Below, piece by piece: positions 6,895 through 16,159 of a stretch of 64,000 nucleotides of DNA (position 1 is the stretch's first letter; the number at the start of each line of letters is the position of its first letter). The notes under the pieces are model-generated. The model saw only the letters and a list, made by a program, of their open reading frames with translations. It did no database searches and was not told the origin of the DNA. The stretch lies in assembly GCF_000635915.2 (NCBI RefSeq), contig NZ_CP015614.1:1533501-1597500 (forward strand). The letters run 5' to 3'. Both the position numbers and the translations under genes were made by a program. This DNA comes from Brevundimonas naejangsanensis (GTDB lineage: Bacteria; Pseudomonadota; Alphaproteobacteria; Caulobacterales; Caulobacteraceae).

Positions 6895-9021
6895 ATGCGT
6901 TTTCAGACCTTCCTACTGACCGCCGCGAGCGCGGCCGCCCTGGCCAGCCTGGGCGCCGCTGCGCCCGCCTTCGCCGAGGATACGCTTCAGCGTCAGTCGC
7001 AGGCCGATCCGCATGATCACGCCCCCACCGCCGCCGACGCCTATGAGGTGGACGAGGTCGTGGTGCGCGCCCTGCCCCTGGGCCGCGCGGGCGACGACGT
7101 GGGCTCGCACGTCGCCCTACTGAGCGGCGACGACCTGGTCCACCGGCGCCAGTCGACGCTGGGCGACACCCTGAACAGCATTCCCGGTGTCAACTCCGAC
7201 ACCTTCGGCGGCGGGGCCAGCCGTCCGGTGGTGCGCGGCCAGACCTCGCCGCGCGTCAAGGTGCTGAGCGAGGGAGCGGGCCTGATGGACGCCTCTGAAG
7301 TGTCGCCCGACCACGCCGTCAGCGGCGAGCCGCTGCTGCTGGAAGGCGTCGAGATCCTGCGCGGCCCGGCGGCCCTGCTTTACGGCGGCGGCGCCATCGG
7401 CGGCGCGGTGAACCTGCTGGACAAGAAGATCCCGACCCGCGTCCCGGCCAACGGCGGCGAGGGCGTGGCCGAATACCGTCGCGGCTCGGTCGACAATGAG
7501 GAAGCCGGCGTGGTCGGCATGACGGTCGGGGCCGGAAACTTCGCCCTGCGCGTCGAAGCGGCGGCGCGCAAGTCGGACGATTACAAGGTCCCGGGCTGGG
7601 ACGAGCCGCGCCTGGACGGCTCCTATAATGAGACCTCGACGGCGACTCTGGGCGCCTCCTGGATCGGCTCGCGCGGCTATCTGGGCGCGGCCTTCACCGA
7701 ACAGACCAGCCGCTATGGCCTGTCCGGACACACCCACGAGTACGAGGGCTGCCACCCGCACGGCGACCACCTGCACTGCGGCGGCGGTCACGACCACGGT
7801 CACGACGACGATCATGGCCACGGCGACGACGATCACGGCCATGAGCACGAAGACGATCACGACCACGCCGCCCCCGAGGTCCGCCTGAAGAGCCGCCGGG
7901 TCGATCTGCGCGGCGAACTGCGCGATCCGCTGCCGGGCATTGAGAACGTACGTCTGCGCGCCGGTTACACCGACTATGAGCACAGCGAGCTGGAAGAAGG
8001 CGTCGTCGCCACGACCTTCACCAACAAGGGCTATGACGGCCGGATCGAGGCCCAGCATCGCGAGATCGCCGGCGTCCGCGGCGTGGTCGGCCTGCAACTG
8101 AGCAAGAGCGACTTCGCCGCCGTCGGGGACGAAAGCTATCTGGCGCCCAGCACGACCAAGAACACCGGCCTGTTCGTGATGGAGGAATACGAGATCGGCC
8201 TGTGGCACCTGGAGGGCGCCCTGCGTCAGGAATGGCAGGAGGCCTCGGCGCTCGGCCTGCCCGACGTCGAGCACAAGCCCTTCTCCGTCTCCGGCTCGGC
8301 GGTGTGGCACTTCACCCCCGGCTGGTCCGGCGCCGTATCGCTGTCGCGTTCGCAGCGCGCGCCCTCGGCCCAGGAGCTCTATGCCGACGGCGTCCACCTG
8401 GCGACCAACACCTATGAGATCGGCGGTTCCGATCTGAGCGTCGAGACGGCCAACTCGATCGAGCTGACCCTGCGCAAGACCGAAGGCTCCCTGACCGGCT
8501 CGGTCAGCGCCTATCACTATGTCTATGACGACTACATCTTCGCCCGGACGCTGGACCAGTACGAAGACTTCCGCCTGATCCGCTACAGCCAGGCCGATGC
8601 GACCTTCACCGGCATCGAAGGCGAGCTGACGCAACAGTTCACGCCATGGCTGTCGGGCACGGTCTTCGGCGACTACGTCCAGGGCGAGCTGAAGGGCGAC
8701 GGCGGGAACCTGCCGCGCATCCCGGCGGCGCGGGCGGGCGTGCGTCTGGCCGCCTTCCAGGGACCGTGGTCGGGCGACGTCGAATACAGCCGCACCTTCA
8801 AACAGACCGACATCGCCGCTTTCGAGACCGAGACGCCGGGCTACGACATGGTCAACGCCACGATCGCCTATGACGTGGATCTGGGGCCTGTCCGATCGCA
8901 GATCTTCCTGCGCGGGACCAATCTGCTGGACGAGACGGCGTTCAACCACGCCTCCTTCCTGGCCGAGACGGTGCCCCTGCGCGGGCGCAACCTGACGGTC
9001 GGCGTGCGCGCTCGCTTCTAA
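6895..9021 (+). CDS. znuD: TonB-dependent zinc receptor, ZnuD-like
   Basis: This outer-membrane TonB-dependent receptor (708 residues from ATG 6895; GTG 6889 adds two) begins with a signal peptide ending about APAFAED. The plug (residues about 50-170) contains LGDTLNSIPGV, RPVVRGQTSPRVKVL and VEILRGPAALLYGGGAIGGAVN. An extracellular-loop segment near residues 280-325 is extremely His/Asp-rich (repeats such as GHDHGHDDDHGHGDDDH), the hallmark of ZnuD zinc receptors. The barrel ends with a C-terminal aromatic residue (VGVRARF). The Zur box upstream supports zinc as substrate. Confidence 0.88.
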   Translation: MRFQTFLLTAASAAALASLGAAAPAFAEDTLQRQSQADPHDHAPTAADAYEVDEVVVRALPLGRAGDDVGSHVALLSGDDLVHRRQSTLGDTLNSIPGVNSDTFGGGASRPVVRGQTSPRVKVLSEGAGLMDASEVSPDHAVSGEPLLLEGVEILRGPAALLYGGGAIGGAVNLLDKKIPTRVPANGGEGVAEYRRGSVDNEEAGVVGMTVGAGNFALRVEAAARKSDDYKVPGWDEPRLDGSYNETSTATLGASWIGSRGYLGAAFTEQTSRYGLSGHTHEYEGCHPHGDHLHCGGGHDHGHDDDHGHGDDDHGHEHEDDHDHAAPEVRLKSRRVDLRGELRDPLPGIENVRLRAGYTDYEHSELEEGVVATTFTNKGYDGRIEAQHREIAGVRGVVGLQLSKSDFAAVGDESYLAPSTTKNTGLFVMEEYEIGLWHLEGALRQEWQEASALGLPDVEHKPFSVSGSAVWHFTPGWSGAVSLSRSQRAPSAQELYADGVHLATNTYEIGGSDLSVETANSIELTLRKTEGSLTGSVSAYHYVYDDYIFARTLDQYEDFRLIRYSQADATFTGIEGELTQQFTPWLSGTVFGDYVQGELKGDGGNLPRIPAARAGVRLAAFQGPWSGDVEYSRTFKQTDIAAFETETPGYDMVNATIAYDVDLGPVRSQIFLRGTNLLDETAFNHASFLAETVPLRGRNLTVGVRARF

Positions 9022-9044
9022 GGCTCTTCGCCACCGCAAAAAAC

Positions 9045-9075
9045 AAGGGACGGGATCCGACGGATTCCGTCCCTT
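9045..9075 (-). terminator. Stem-loop with U-tract on the minus strand
   Basis: AAGGGACGG at 9045-9053 pairs with CCGTCCCTT at 9067-9075. The A-run at 9038-9043 gives a U-rich tail only for minus-strand RNA, so it reads as a minus-oriented terminator. Both neighbouring genes are on the plus strand; it may still stop znuD transcription weakly. Confidence 0.5.
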
Positions 9076-9254
9076 CGTCCGTTGGACCCATGTCGGTTCG
9101 GACGGGACTAAGCCTCTTATTACAGGAGTTTAATCTCAGAGCGCGATCGCGCCCACTTTCGGCGCACATCGTTCTCTACCTGGGCCGATGCGGTGGATGA
9201 GACAGGGCGTCCGCCGCGAACGTGCCTATTTCCCGGTTGCCTTTAGGACTCGAC

Positions 9255-12008
9255 ATGTCGCCAGTCGCTTTGCTGTTCGCCCTCGCCTCCCTGTCTCCTG
9301 CCGACACGGCGGCGGCGTCCTCCTCCCCCGCCCAGGCTGCGCCCGCCCAGACCGCAACCCCTGTGCCGCAGGAGGAGATCGACGACGACGCCTATGACCT
9401 GGGCACGCTGGAGGTCGTGACGACCGCCCGGCGCGGCGCAGCCTTGGGCGATTACGAGCCGGAACTGGTCCTCGACGAAGAACAGATCAAGGCCTACGGT
9501 GCCAGCAGCATTGAGGAACTGATGACCCTGCTGGAGCCGGTGACGCGCAGCTCGCGCGGCGGCTCGCCGGTTTTCCTGGTCAACGGACGGCGCATCTCAG
9601 GCTTTCGCGAAATTCGCGGCATCCCGCCCGAGGCGATCGAGCGCACCGAGATCCTGCCCGAGGAAACCGCCCTGTCCTACGGCTACAGCGCCGATCAGCG
9701 GGTCGTGAACTTCGTGCTGAAGGCCGACTTCCGCTCCGTGACCATGCAGGCCAGCGCGCGTCGTCCCGACCAGGGCGGCCGCACAATGACCGACCTGGAA
9801 AGCAACATCCTGCGCATCTCGGGCAAGCAGCGCTGGACGCTGGACCTGGAATACGAACGCGACACCCCCCTGTTCGAGACCGAGCGCAACATCACCCGCG
9901 ACGGCGTTCCCTACGACCTGATGGGCAATGTCACCGCGCCCGGCGGCGGCGAGATCGACCCCGCCCTGTCGGCCCTGCTGGGCCAGAGCGTGACGACCGC
10001 CTCGGTCGGGGCGGGCGCGGCGGGCGGCGCCAGCCTGTCCGACTTCGGCGTCGGGCCGCGCACCGACGACCTGACCGCCTATCGCACCTTGTCGCCCAAG
10101 CGCGAGAACAGCTCCATCTCCGGCTCCCTGGTGCGCGACCTGAACCAGACCATGTCGATGACGCTCAGCGGCGAACTGGAGGATACATCCAGCTTCTCCT
10201 ACCTGGGCCTGCCGGGCCTCAGCCTGGCCCTGCCCTCGGCCAGCCCCTATTCGCCCTTCGCCGGCGACGTCCTTCTGCATCGCTATATCGACGCGCCCGG
10301 CGCGCTGGGGCGGCAGACCGACACCCTGTCAGGCCAGTTGGGCTTCCTGGTCGACGGCTATCTGGGCGACTGGCGCTGGACGGTGAACGGCGGCTACGAC
10401 CGCACCGAGACCAAGACCCGCACCGGCCGAGGCCTCAACGACGACGCCCTTCAGGCGGGCGTGACGGCGGGAACCATCGACCCGTTCGGCGATCTGGGCC
10501 AGCTGCCGGCCAATCCGTTCGACACGGCGCGCTCCATCTCCAGCAAGTCCAGCCTCGAGGGCGTCATCAACGGCACGGCCTGGGAAGGCCCGGCCGGATC
10601 GCTGACCTCGACCTTCAAGGTCGGCTTCGACAGTCAGTCGCTGGACTCCGAGAACCTGCGCTTCTCCGAGGAACAGCAGGCCAGCGTCTTCTCCGAACGC
10701 TCCCTGTCGCGCGACCGCACCAGCGCCTCGGGCAACTTCAACCTGCCCATCGCCAGCCGCGACCGCGAGGGGCTGGGCGCGCTTGGCGACCTGTCGGCCA
10801 ACCTGAACCTCGCCTATGAAGACCTGTCCGACTTCGGCGGCCTGTCGGCCTATACGGTCGGGCTGAATTGGTCGCCGTGGGAGCCGGTCAACTTCACCGC
10901 CAGTTGGGCCGACGAACAGAAGGCCCCGTCGATGTCGCAGCTGAACGACCCGACGATCTCGACCCCGAACGTGCCGGTCTATGACTTCGCCACCGGCCAG
11001 TCGGTCAACATCGTCCGCATCGAGGGCGGCAACCCCAACCTGTCCGAGGAGACCAAGCGAGTCCTGAAGTTCGGCGTCAACCTGACCCCGCTGAAGGACA
11101 AGGATCTGCGCCTCACGGCCAACTACACCCGGACCGAGACGGAAGGCTCCATCGCCTCCTTCCCGACCATCACGCCCGAACTGGAAGCCGCCCTGCCCGA
11201 GCGCTTCACGCGCGACCTGGACGGCAATCTTTTGTCGATCGACGCCCGGCCGCTGAACTTCCAGAAGGCCGAGCAGCAGGAAATCCGCTGGGGCCTCAAC
11301 TTCTCGACCGCCTTCGGCAAGCCGGACCCGGCGGCTATGGCCCGCATGAACACGCGCAGCGGCGGCGGCCAGCGCGGACCGGGCGGCGGCGCGCCGACCG
11401 TCATGCGCGTCCAGGGCGGCCCGCCTCCGGGAGGTCACAGCGCGGGCGGCGCGCCCTCTGGCGGCGGAATGCGGATGCAGTCTGGCGGCGGACGCGGCCG
11501 GGGCGGCGGCATGATGCCGGGCCAGGGGCGCTTCAACATCTCGCTCTACCACACCTATCGCATCCAGGATGAGATCACGATCCGCGACGGCCTGCCGGTG
11601 TTCGACCTGCTGGACGGCGCCGCCATCGGCGCGCGCGGCGGCCAGTCCCGCAATGAAGTCCAGCTGCAGATGGGCGCCTTCAAGAGCGGCATGGGCGGCT
11701 TCCTGAACGCCAACTGGAAGGAATCCACCCGCATCAACGGCGGTTCGTCGCCGGACGACGACCTGAGCTTCTCGGACCTGACGACGGTGAACCTGAACCT
11801 GTTCGCCGACCTTTCGTCGCGGGAGAGCCTGGTCTCGCGCTACCCGTGGCTGAAGGGCGCCCGCGTCAGCGTCGGCGTCGAGAACATCTTCGACCAGCGC
11901 CTGAAGGTCCGCGACGGCCTGGGCGAGACGCCGCTGTCCTATCAGCCCGACTACCTCGACCCGCTGGGCCGCACGTTCCGCATCAGCCTGCGGAAGATCT
12001 TGTACTGA
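9255..12008 (+). CDS. TonB-dependent receptor-like outer-membrane protein
   Basis: From ATG 9255 (917 residues) the protein has a signal peptide, a TonB-box-like region (DLGTLEVVTTARR) and a plug-like domain (SSIEELMTLLEPVTRSS, then GSPVFLVNGRRISGFREI and IERTEILPEETALSYGY). A long beta-barrel follows, ending FRISLRKILY. In place of the classical RGP motif it has EILPEETALSYGYSADQ, as in a Caulobacter/sphingomonad subgroup of receptor-like proteins. A Gly/Met/Arg-rich stretch (residues about 695-757) interrupts the barrel. The substrate is unknown. GTG 9222 is a possible earlier start but precedes the signal peptide. Confidence 0.75.
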   Translation: MSPVALLFALASLSPADTAAASSSPAQAAPAQTATPVPQEEIDDDAYDLGTLEVVTTARRGAALGDYEPELVLDEEQIKAYGASSIEELMTLLEPVTRSSRGGSPVFLVNGRRISGFREIRGIPPEAIERTEILPEETALSYGYSADQRVVNFVLKADFRSVTMQASARRPDQGGRTMTDLESNILRISGKQRWTLDLEYERDTPLFETERNITRDGVPYDLMGNVTAPGGGEIDPALSALLGQSVTTASVGAGAAGGASLSDFGVGPRTDDLTAYRTLSPKRENSSISGSLVRDLNQTMSMTLSGELEDTSSFSYLGLPGLSLALPSASPYSPFAGDVLLHRYIDAPGALGRQTDTLSGQLGFLVDGYLGDWRWTVNGGYDRTETKTRTGRGLNDDALQAGVTAGTIDPFGDLGQLPANPFDTARSISSKSSLEGVINGTAWEGPAGSLTSTFKVGFDSQSLDSENLRFSEEQQASVFSERSLSRDRTSASGNFNLPIASRDREGLGALGDLSANLNLAYEDLSDFGGLSAYTVGLNWSPWEPVNFTASWADEQKAPSMSQLNDPTISTPNVPVYDFATGQSVNIVRIEGGNPNLSEETKRVLKFGVNLTPLKDKDLRLTANYTRTETEGSIASFPTITPELEAALPERFTRDLDGNLLSIDARPLNFQKAEQQEIRWGLNFSTAFGKPDPAAMARMNTRSGGGQRGPGGGAPTVMRVQGGPPPGGHSAGGAPSGGGMRMQSGGGRGRGGGMMPGQGRFNISLYHTYRIQDEITIRDGLPVFDLLDGAAIGARGGQSRNEVQLQMGAFKSGMGGFLNANWKESTRINGGSSPDDDLSFSDLTTVNLNLFADLSSRESLVSRYPWLKGARVSVGVENIFDQRLKVRDGLGETPLSYQPDYLDPLGRTFRISLRKILY

Positions 12009-12021
12009 GCCGACACCTCCC

Positions 12022-12132
12022 GCCGTCATCCTCGGACTTGATCCGAGGATCGAGGAAACCCGCGCACTCTTCCTGTCCGCCGCCCCTCAGGCGGATGGCC
12101 CGATCCTCGGATCAAGTCCGAGGATAACGGCG
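12022..12132. repeat. Long palindromic intergenic repeat element
   Basis: Two hairpins, ATCCTCGGA-CTTGA-TCCGAGGAT (12028-12050) and its inverse (12103-12125), bracket about 50 bases. The outer ends GCCGT.../...ACGGC continue the symmetry. The whole 111 bases can form a cruciform. It is of the GTCATCCTCGG...CCGAGGAT type common between alphaproteobacterial genes, and lies between convergent genes. Confidence 0.75.
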
Positions 12133-12146
12133 AAGAAGGCATCAAG

Positions 12147-12178
12147 AAAAAGGCCCGGTCTCGCGACCGGGCCTTTTG
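12147..12178. terminator. Bidirectional rho-independent terminator
   Basis: AAAAGGCCCGGTC-TCGC-GACCGGGCCTTTT is a strong 13-bp GC stem with A-tract and T-tract on either side. It lies between the convergent TonB-like receptor gene and the propionate operon and should terminate both. Confidence 0.9.
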
Positions 12179-12204
12179 TCTGCATCGGTTTACAAAACCG
12201 GAGC

Positions 12205-12627
12205 TCAATGCGCCTCTTTCGGCGTCTCCATCAGTTCGATCAGCACCCCGCCCATCTCCTTGGGATGCAGGAACACCACCGGCGTCCCGTGCGCCCCGAT
12301 GCGAGGCTCGCCCGTGCCGAGAATGGTCACGCCCTTGGCGCGCATTTCGGCGATGGCGGCGTGGATGTCGGCCACCTCGAAGCAGACGTGGTGCTGGCCG
12401 CCCTTCGGGTTCTTGGCCAGGAAGCCTGTGATCGGGCTGGTCTCGTCGAACGGCTCGATCAGTTCGATCTGGGCCGTCGGCGTGTCGATGAAGCAGACCT
12501 TCACCCCTTGGGCGGGCAGGTCGAACGGCTCGCCGATCTTCGTGGCGCCCAGAATATCGCGATACAGCTTGATCGACTCGGCGATGGAGGGCGTGGCGAC
12601 GCCGACGTGGTTCAGATTGCCGATCAC
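12205..12627 (-). CDS. mce: Methylmalonyl-CoA epimerase
   Basis: This 140-residue vicinal-oxygen-chelate fold enzyme interconverts (S)- and (R)-methylmalonyl-CoA between carboxylase and mutase. Motifs are [11 protein letters not shown] at the start, [19 protein letters not shown] and [18 protein letters not shown], with the expected metal-binding His and Glu. It starts at GTG 12627 inside the stop of the mutase gene (GTGA overlap). It is the last gene of the operon and is followed by the terminator at 12147-12178. Confidence 0.93.
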   Translation of the reverse strand: MIGNLNHVGVATPSIAESIKLYRDILGATKIGEPFDLPAQGVKVCFIDTPTAQIELIEPFDETSPITGFLAKNPKGGQHHVCFEVADIHAAIAEMRAKGVTILGTGEPRIGAHGTPVVFLHPKEMGGVLIELMETPKEAH

Positions 12628-14783
12628 TTCTTCGTCTCCACAGGCGCGGGCTGGGCGTAGCCCAGGCGCTGGTTCAGCTTCTCGATCAGGTCCGCCGCCG
12701 TCTCGGCGATGACCGACCCCGGCGGATAGACGGCCGCCGCGCCCATATCGAGCAGGGGCTGCACGTCCGACGGCGGAATGACCCCGCCGACTACGATCAT
12801 GATGTCCTCGCGCCCCAGCTTGGCCAGTTCGGCCTTCAGCTCGGGCACCAGCGTCAGGTGCCCCGCCGCCAGCGACGAGGCGCCGACCGCATGGACGTTC
12901 TTCTCGACCGCATCCTTCGCCGCCTCGGCCGGCGTCTGGAACAGAGAACCGGCCGTCACGTCGAAGCCGATGTCGCCGTATCCGGTGGCGACGACCTTCT
13001 GGCCCCGGTCGTGGCCGTCCTGCCCCAGCTTGGCGATCAGGATGCGCGGCGGGCCGCCGTCGTTCTCGACGAAGGCGGCGACCATCTCGCGGGCGCGAGC
13101 GACCTTGGGATCGTTCCCGGCCTCCTTGGCGTAGACGCCCGACACCGTCTTCACGGTAGCGATGTGGCGGCCGAAGGCGGCCTCGAGCGCGTCGGAGATT
13201 TCGCCGACGGTGGCCTTGGCGCGGGCGGCCCGCACCGACAGCTCCATCAGGTTGGCGTTCCCGCGCGCACCTTCGGTCAGGGCGTCGAGAGCCGCCTGCG
13301 TCGCCGCCTCGTCGCGCTCGGCCTTCAGCCGTTGCAGCTTCTCGATCTGGCGAGCGCGCACCTCGGCGTTGTCGACCTTCAGCATCGGAATGTCGTCGAC
13401 GACCGGGTTCAGATATTTGTTCACCCCCACGACCGTCTGCTGGCCCGTGTCGATGCGGGCCTGCGTCTTGGCGGCGGACTCTTCGATCCGCAGCTTGGGA
13501 ATGCCCGCCTCGATGGCCTTGGCCATGCCGCCGTAGGCCTCGACCTCCTCCATCAGGGCGCGGGCCTTGGTCGCCAGCTCCTGGGTCAGGCGCTCGACGT
13601 AGAAGCTGCCGCCCCACGGGTCGATGACGCGCGTCAGGCCCGTCTCGGCCTGCGCCAGGATCTGGGTGTTGCGCGCGATCCGAGCCGAGAAGTCGGTCGG
13701 CAGGGCCAGCGCCTCGTCCAGCGCATTGGTGTGCAGGCTCTGCGTCTGGCCGCCCGCCGCCGCCATGCACTCGACCATGGTGCGCGGCACATTGTTGAAC
13801 ACGTCCTGCGCCGCCAGCGACCAGCCCGAGGTCTGGCAGTGGGTCCGCAGGGACAGCGACTTCGGATTGACGCCGCCTTCGCGCTTGACCGCCTCGGCCC
13901 ACAACAGGCGGCCGGCGCGCATCTTGGCCACCTCCATGAAGTAGTTCATGCCGATGGCCCAGAAGAAGCTCAGGCGCGGCGCGAAACGATCGATCTCCAT
14001 GCCCGCAGCCTTGCCCGCGCGCAGGTATTCGATCCCGTCCGACAGTGTGTAGGCCAGTTCGATATCCGCCGACGCCCCCGCCTCCTGCATGTGATAGCCG
14101 GAGATGGAGATGGAGTTGAACTTGGGCGTTTCCTTCGCCGTCCACTCGAAGATGTCGGCGATGATCCGCATCGAGGGCGCGGGCGGATAGATGTAGGTGT
14201 TGCGGACCATGAACTCCTTCAGAATGTCGTTCTGAATGGTCCCGGTCAGTTTGGCGTGGTCGACGCCCTGCTCCTCGCCCGCCACGACGTAGAGCGCCAG
14301 GATCGGCAGCACCGCCCCGTTCATCGTCATGGACACCGACATCTGGTCCAGCGGAATGCCGTCGAACAGGGTCCGCATGTCCAGAATGCTGTCGATGGCC
14401 ACGCCCGCCATGCCGACGTCACCCTTCACCCGCGGGTGGTCGCTGTCATAGCCCCGGTGGGTGGCCAGATCGAAGGCGACCGACAGGCCCTTCTGACCGG
14501 CGGCCAGGTTGCGGCGATAGAAGGCGTTGGACTCCTCGGCGGTCGAGAAGCCCGCATACTGGCGGATCGTCCACGGCGCGCCCGCATACATGGTCGGATA
14601 CGGCCCGCGCACGAAGGGCGCAAAGCCCGGCAGGCCGTGGATGAAGTCCAGCTCGTCCAGCGCATCCGGCCCATAGGCCGTCTCGACCGTCAGGCCTTCG
14701 GGCGTGGTCCACGGCGCGCGATCCGGCCCGACGCCGGTGGCGTCGAGGTCGAGGGCGATCTTGGAGAAGTCAGGGAAACTCAT
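12624..14783 (-). CDS. mutB: Methylmalonyl-CoA mutase, large (catalytic) subunit
   Basis: This B12-dependent isomerase (719 aa) converts (R)-methylmalonyl-CoA to succinyl-CoA. The N-terminal substrate-binding TIM barrel shows [25 protein letters not shown] and the conserved [16 protein letters not shown]. The C-terminal cobalamin domain has DGHDRG (the lower-ligand histidine motif DxHxxG), SSLAAGH and [10 protein letters not shown]. It overlaps the small-subunit gene upstream by four bases and the epimerase downstream. No meaB/argK chaperone gene is in the cluster. Confidence 0.96.
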   Translation of the reverse strand: MSFPDFSKIALDLDATGVGPDRAPWTTPEGLTVETAYGPDALDELDFIHGLPGFAPFVRGPYPTMYAGAPWTIRQYAGFSTAEESNAFYRRNLAAGQKGLSVAFDLATHRGYDSDHPRVKGDVGMAGVAIDSILDMRTLFDGIPLDQMSVSMTMNGAVLPILALYVVAGEEQGVDHAKLTGTIQNDILKEFMVRNTYIYPPAPSMRIIADIFEWTAKETPKFNSISISGYHMQEAGASADIELAYTLSDGIEYLRAGKAAGMEIDRFAPRLSFFWAIGMNYFMEVAKMRAGRLLWAEAVKREGGVNPKSLSLRTHCQTSGWSLAAQDVFNNVPRTMVECMAAAGGQTQSLHTNALDEALALPTDFSARIARNTQILAQAETGLTRVIDPWGGSFYVERLTQELATKARALMEEVEAYGGMAKAIEAGIPKLRIEESAAKTQARIDTGQQTVVGVNKYLNPVVDDIPMLKVDNAEVRARQIEKLQRLKAERDEAATQAALDALTEGARGNANLMELSVRAARAKATVGEISDALEAAFGRHIATVKTVSGVYAKEAGNDPKVARAREMVAAFVENDGGPPRILIAKLGQDGHDRGQKVVATGYGDIGFDVTAGSLFQTPAEAAKDAVEKNVHAVGASSLAAGHLTLVPELKAELAKLGREDIMIVVGGVIPPSDVQPLLDMGAAAVYPPGSVIAETAADLIEKLNQRLGYAQPAPVETKK

Positions 14784-16159
14784 TGAACGGCCTCCTCGAA
14801 GGCGGCGGCGAAGCGGACAGGCGACAGGGCCTCGAACGCCCCGATGACGGCAGGCGCGGCGGGCGCAGGCGTCACGGGCGCGGGGCGCACATCCGGGTCG
14901 ACGAATTTGGTGACGCCGACGATCTGAGCAGCGCCGTCCCGATACGCCTTCTCAGCCATGTCGCGGGCGCGGGCGATGCGGGGCTGGATCACCCCGCCCT
15001 CCAGGCAGGCGATGACGCCGCCTTCGGCCTCATAGAGCTGGAACTCGGCCCAGGCCGCCTCGGCCAGCTCGCGGGTGCGGGCGTCCAGATACCAGGAGCC
15101 GCTGGCCGGATCATCGACGCGGCCCAGGTTGGATTCCTCCATGAGGATCAGTTGGGTGTTGCGCGCCTGACGCCGGGCGAAGTCGTCCGGCAGGCCGGCC
15201 GCGCGGGTGAAGCTGTCCAGCACCACCGCATCGGCCCCGCCCACGGCCCCGGCGAACCCGGCCGCCGTCAGGCGCAGCATGTTCGGCCACGGATCGCGCG
15301 CCGACAGCATCCGCCGCGACGAGCGCGCTTCGATCTTTGCTTGAACTTCAACGCCAAAGGCCTTGGAAAGACTGGCCCAGATCAGGCGCAGGGCGCGGTT
15401 TTTCACCAGAGAGTCGAAATAGGCCTGATCCACGGCGACGCCCAGAACCACGCCCTTCAGCGCCGCCTCGACCGACAGATCTGCCTCGACGGCGGCCTTC
15501 ACATAGGCCACGGCCGACGACGCGGCGAAGGCTAGTTCCTGCGCGATGGAGCCGCCCGCCTCATGCGCCACGCGGCCCGAGGCCATGAACAGCGTCGCCT
15601 CGGGATAGGTCGCAGCGTGGGTCGCCGCCGCCTTGGCCGTCTCGCCCATGATCGCCGCGACACCGCCCGGCGCCCCGCCTGCCTCGGCATAGGCCGAGAT
15701 CGGGTCGAGGTGGAAGGCCAGCTTGGCGCGGGGCGAGCCCTTGGCGGCCGCCGACAGGGCCTCCGCCGCCTTCACGCCGTCGAACCCGGCGTCCAGCGCC
15801 ACCGGCGCCAGCTCCAGCGCCACCCCGTCCAGCGCGCGAGCCAATCGGCCTGCGTCCGCCGCGACCGGCCCGGCGATCAGGACGGAGGCCGCCCCGTTCT
15901 CCAGATCGGTCAGGATGGCGCGGTTCAGGGCGTCCGCATCCTCGCCTTCATTCAGCGCCCGCACGTCCCACGCCCGGCCTTCGGAATCCGAGGGCCGGGG
16001 CGCGAACACCGGCTCGCCGCCATTCGCCGCCCCATACAGCGGCTTCGTCGCCAGATGGTCCGCATCCAGATGGATGAGGCTCTCCAGCGGACGCTCCTTC
16101 AGCGCCTTGACGGCGGCTTCGCGCCACTCCAGCGGGGTCGGGACGGCGAACTCGGTCAT
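14780..16159 (-). CDS. mutA: Methylmalonyl-CoA mutase, small subunit (short form)
   Basis: This 459-residue paralogue of the mutase catalytic barrel heterodimerises with MutB and is itself inactive. Barrel motifs are present ([53 protein letters not shown]). It ends soon after the barrel, with an Ala/Pro linker ([13 protein letters not shown]), so the degenerate C-terminal cobalamin-like domain of longer MutA proteins (over 600 aa) is absent. It starts directly after pccA and overlaps mutB by ATGA, consistent with coupled translation. Confidence 0.9.
   Translation of the reverse strand: MTEFAVPTPLEWREAAVKALKERPLESLIHLDADHLATKPLYGAANGGEPVFAPRPSDSEGRAWDVRALNEGEDADALNRAILTDLENGAASVLIAGPVAADAGRLARALDGVALELAPVALDAGFDGVKAAEALSAAAKGSPRAKLAFHLDPISAYAEAGGAPGGVAAIMGETAKAAATHAATYPEATLFMASGRVAHEAGGSIAQELAFAASSAVAYVKAAVEADLSVEAALKGVVLGVAVDQAYFDSLVKNRALRLIWASLSKAFGVEVQAKIEARSSRRMLSARDPWPNMLRLTAAGFAGAVGGADAVVLDSFTRAAGLPDDFARRQARNTQLILMEESNLGRVDDPASGSWYLDARTRELAEAAWAEFQLYEAEGGVIACLEGGVIQPRIARARDMAEKAYRDGAAQIVGVTKFVDPDVRPAPVTPAPAAPAVIGAFEALSPVRFAAAFEEAVQ

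Noticed and set aside
7117..9039. 640-codon minus-strand frame opposite znuD, with similar frames opposite the TonB-like receptor (10329-12029) and mutB (12858-14786)
   Set aside because: Same high-GC antisense artefact; no signal, motif or ribosome site, and the opposite strand encodes clear families.
12624..14145. Extended frame upstream of the epimerase reading through mutB
   Set aside because: Everything before GTG 12627 is mutB read in another frame; the epimerase fold begins exactly at that GTG.
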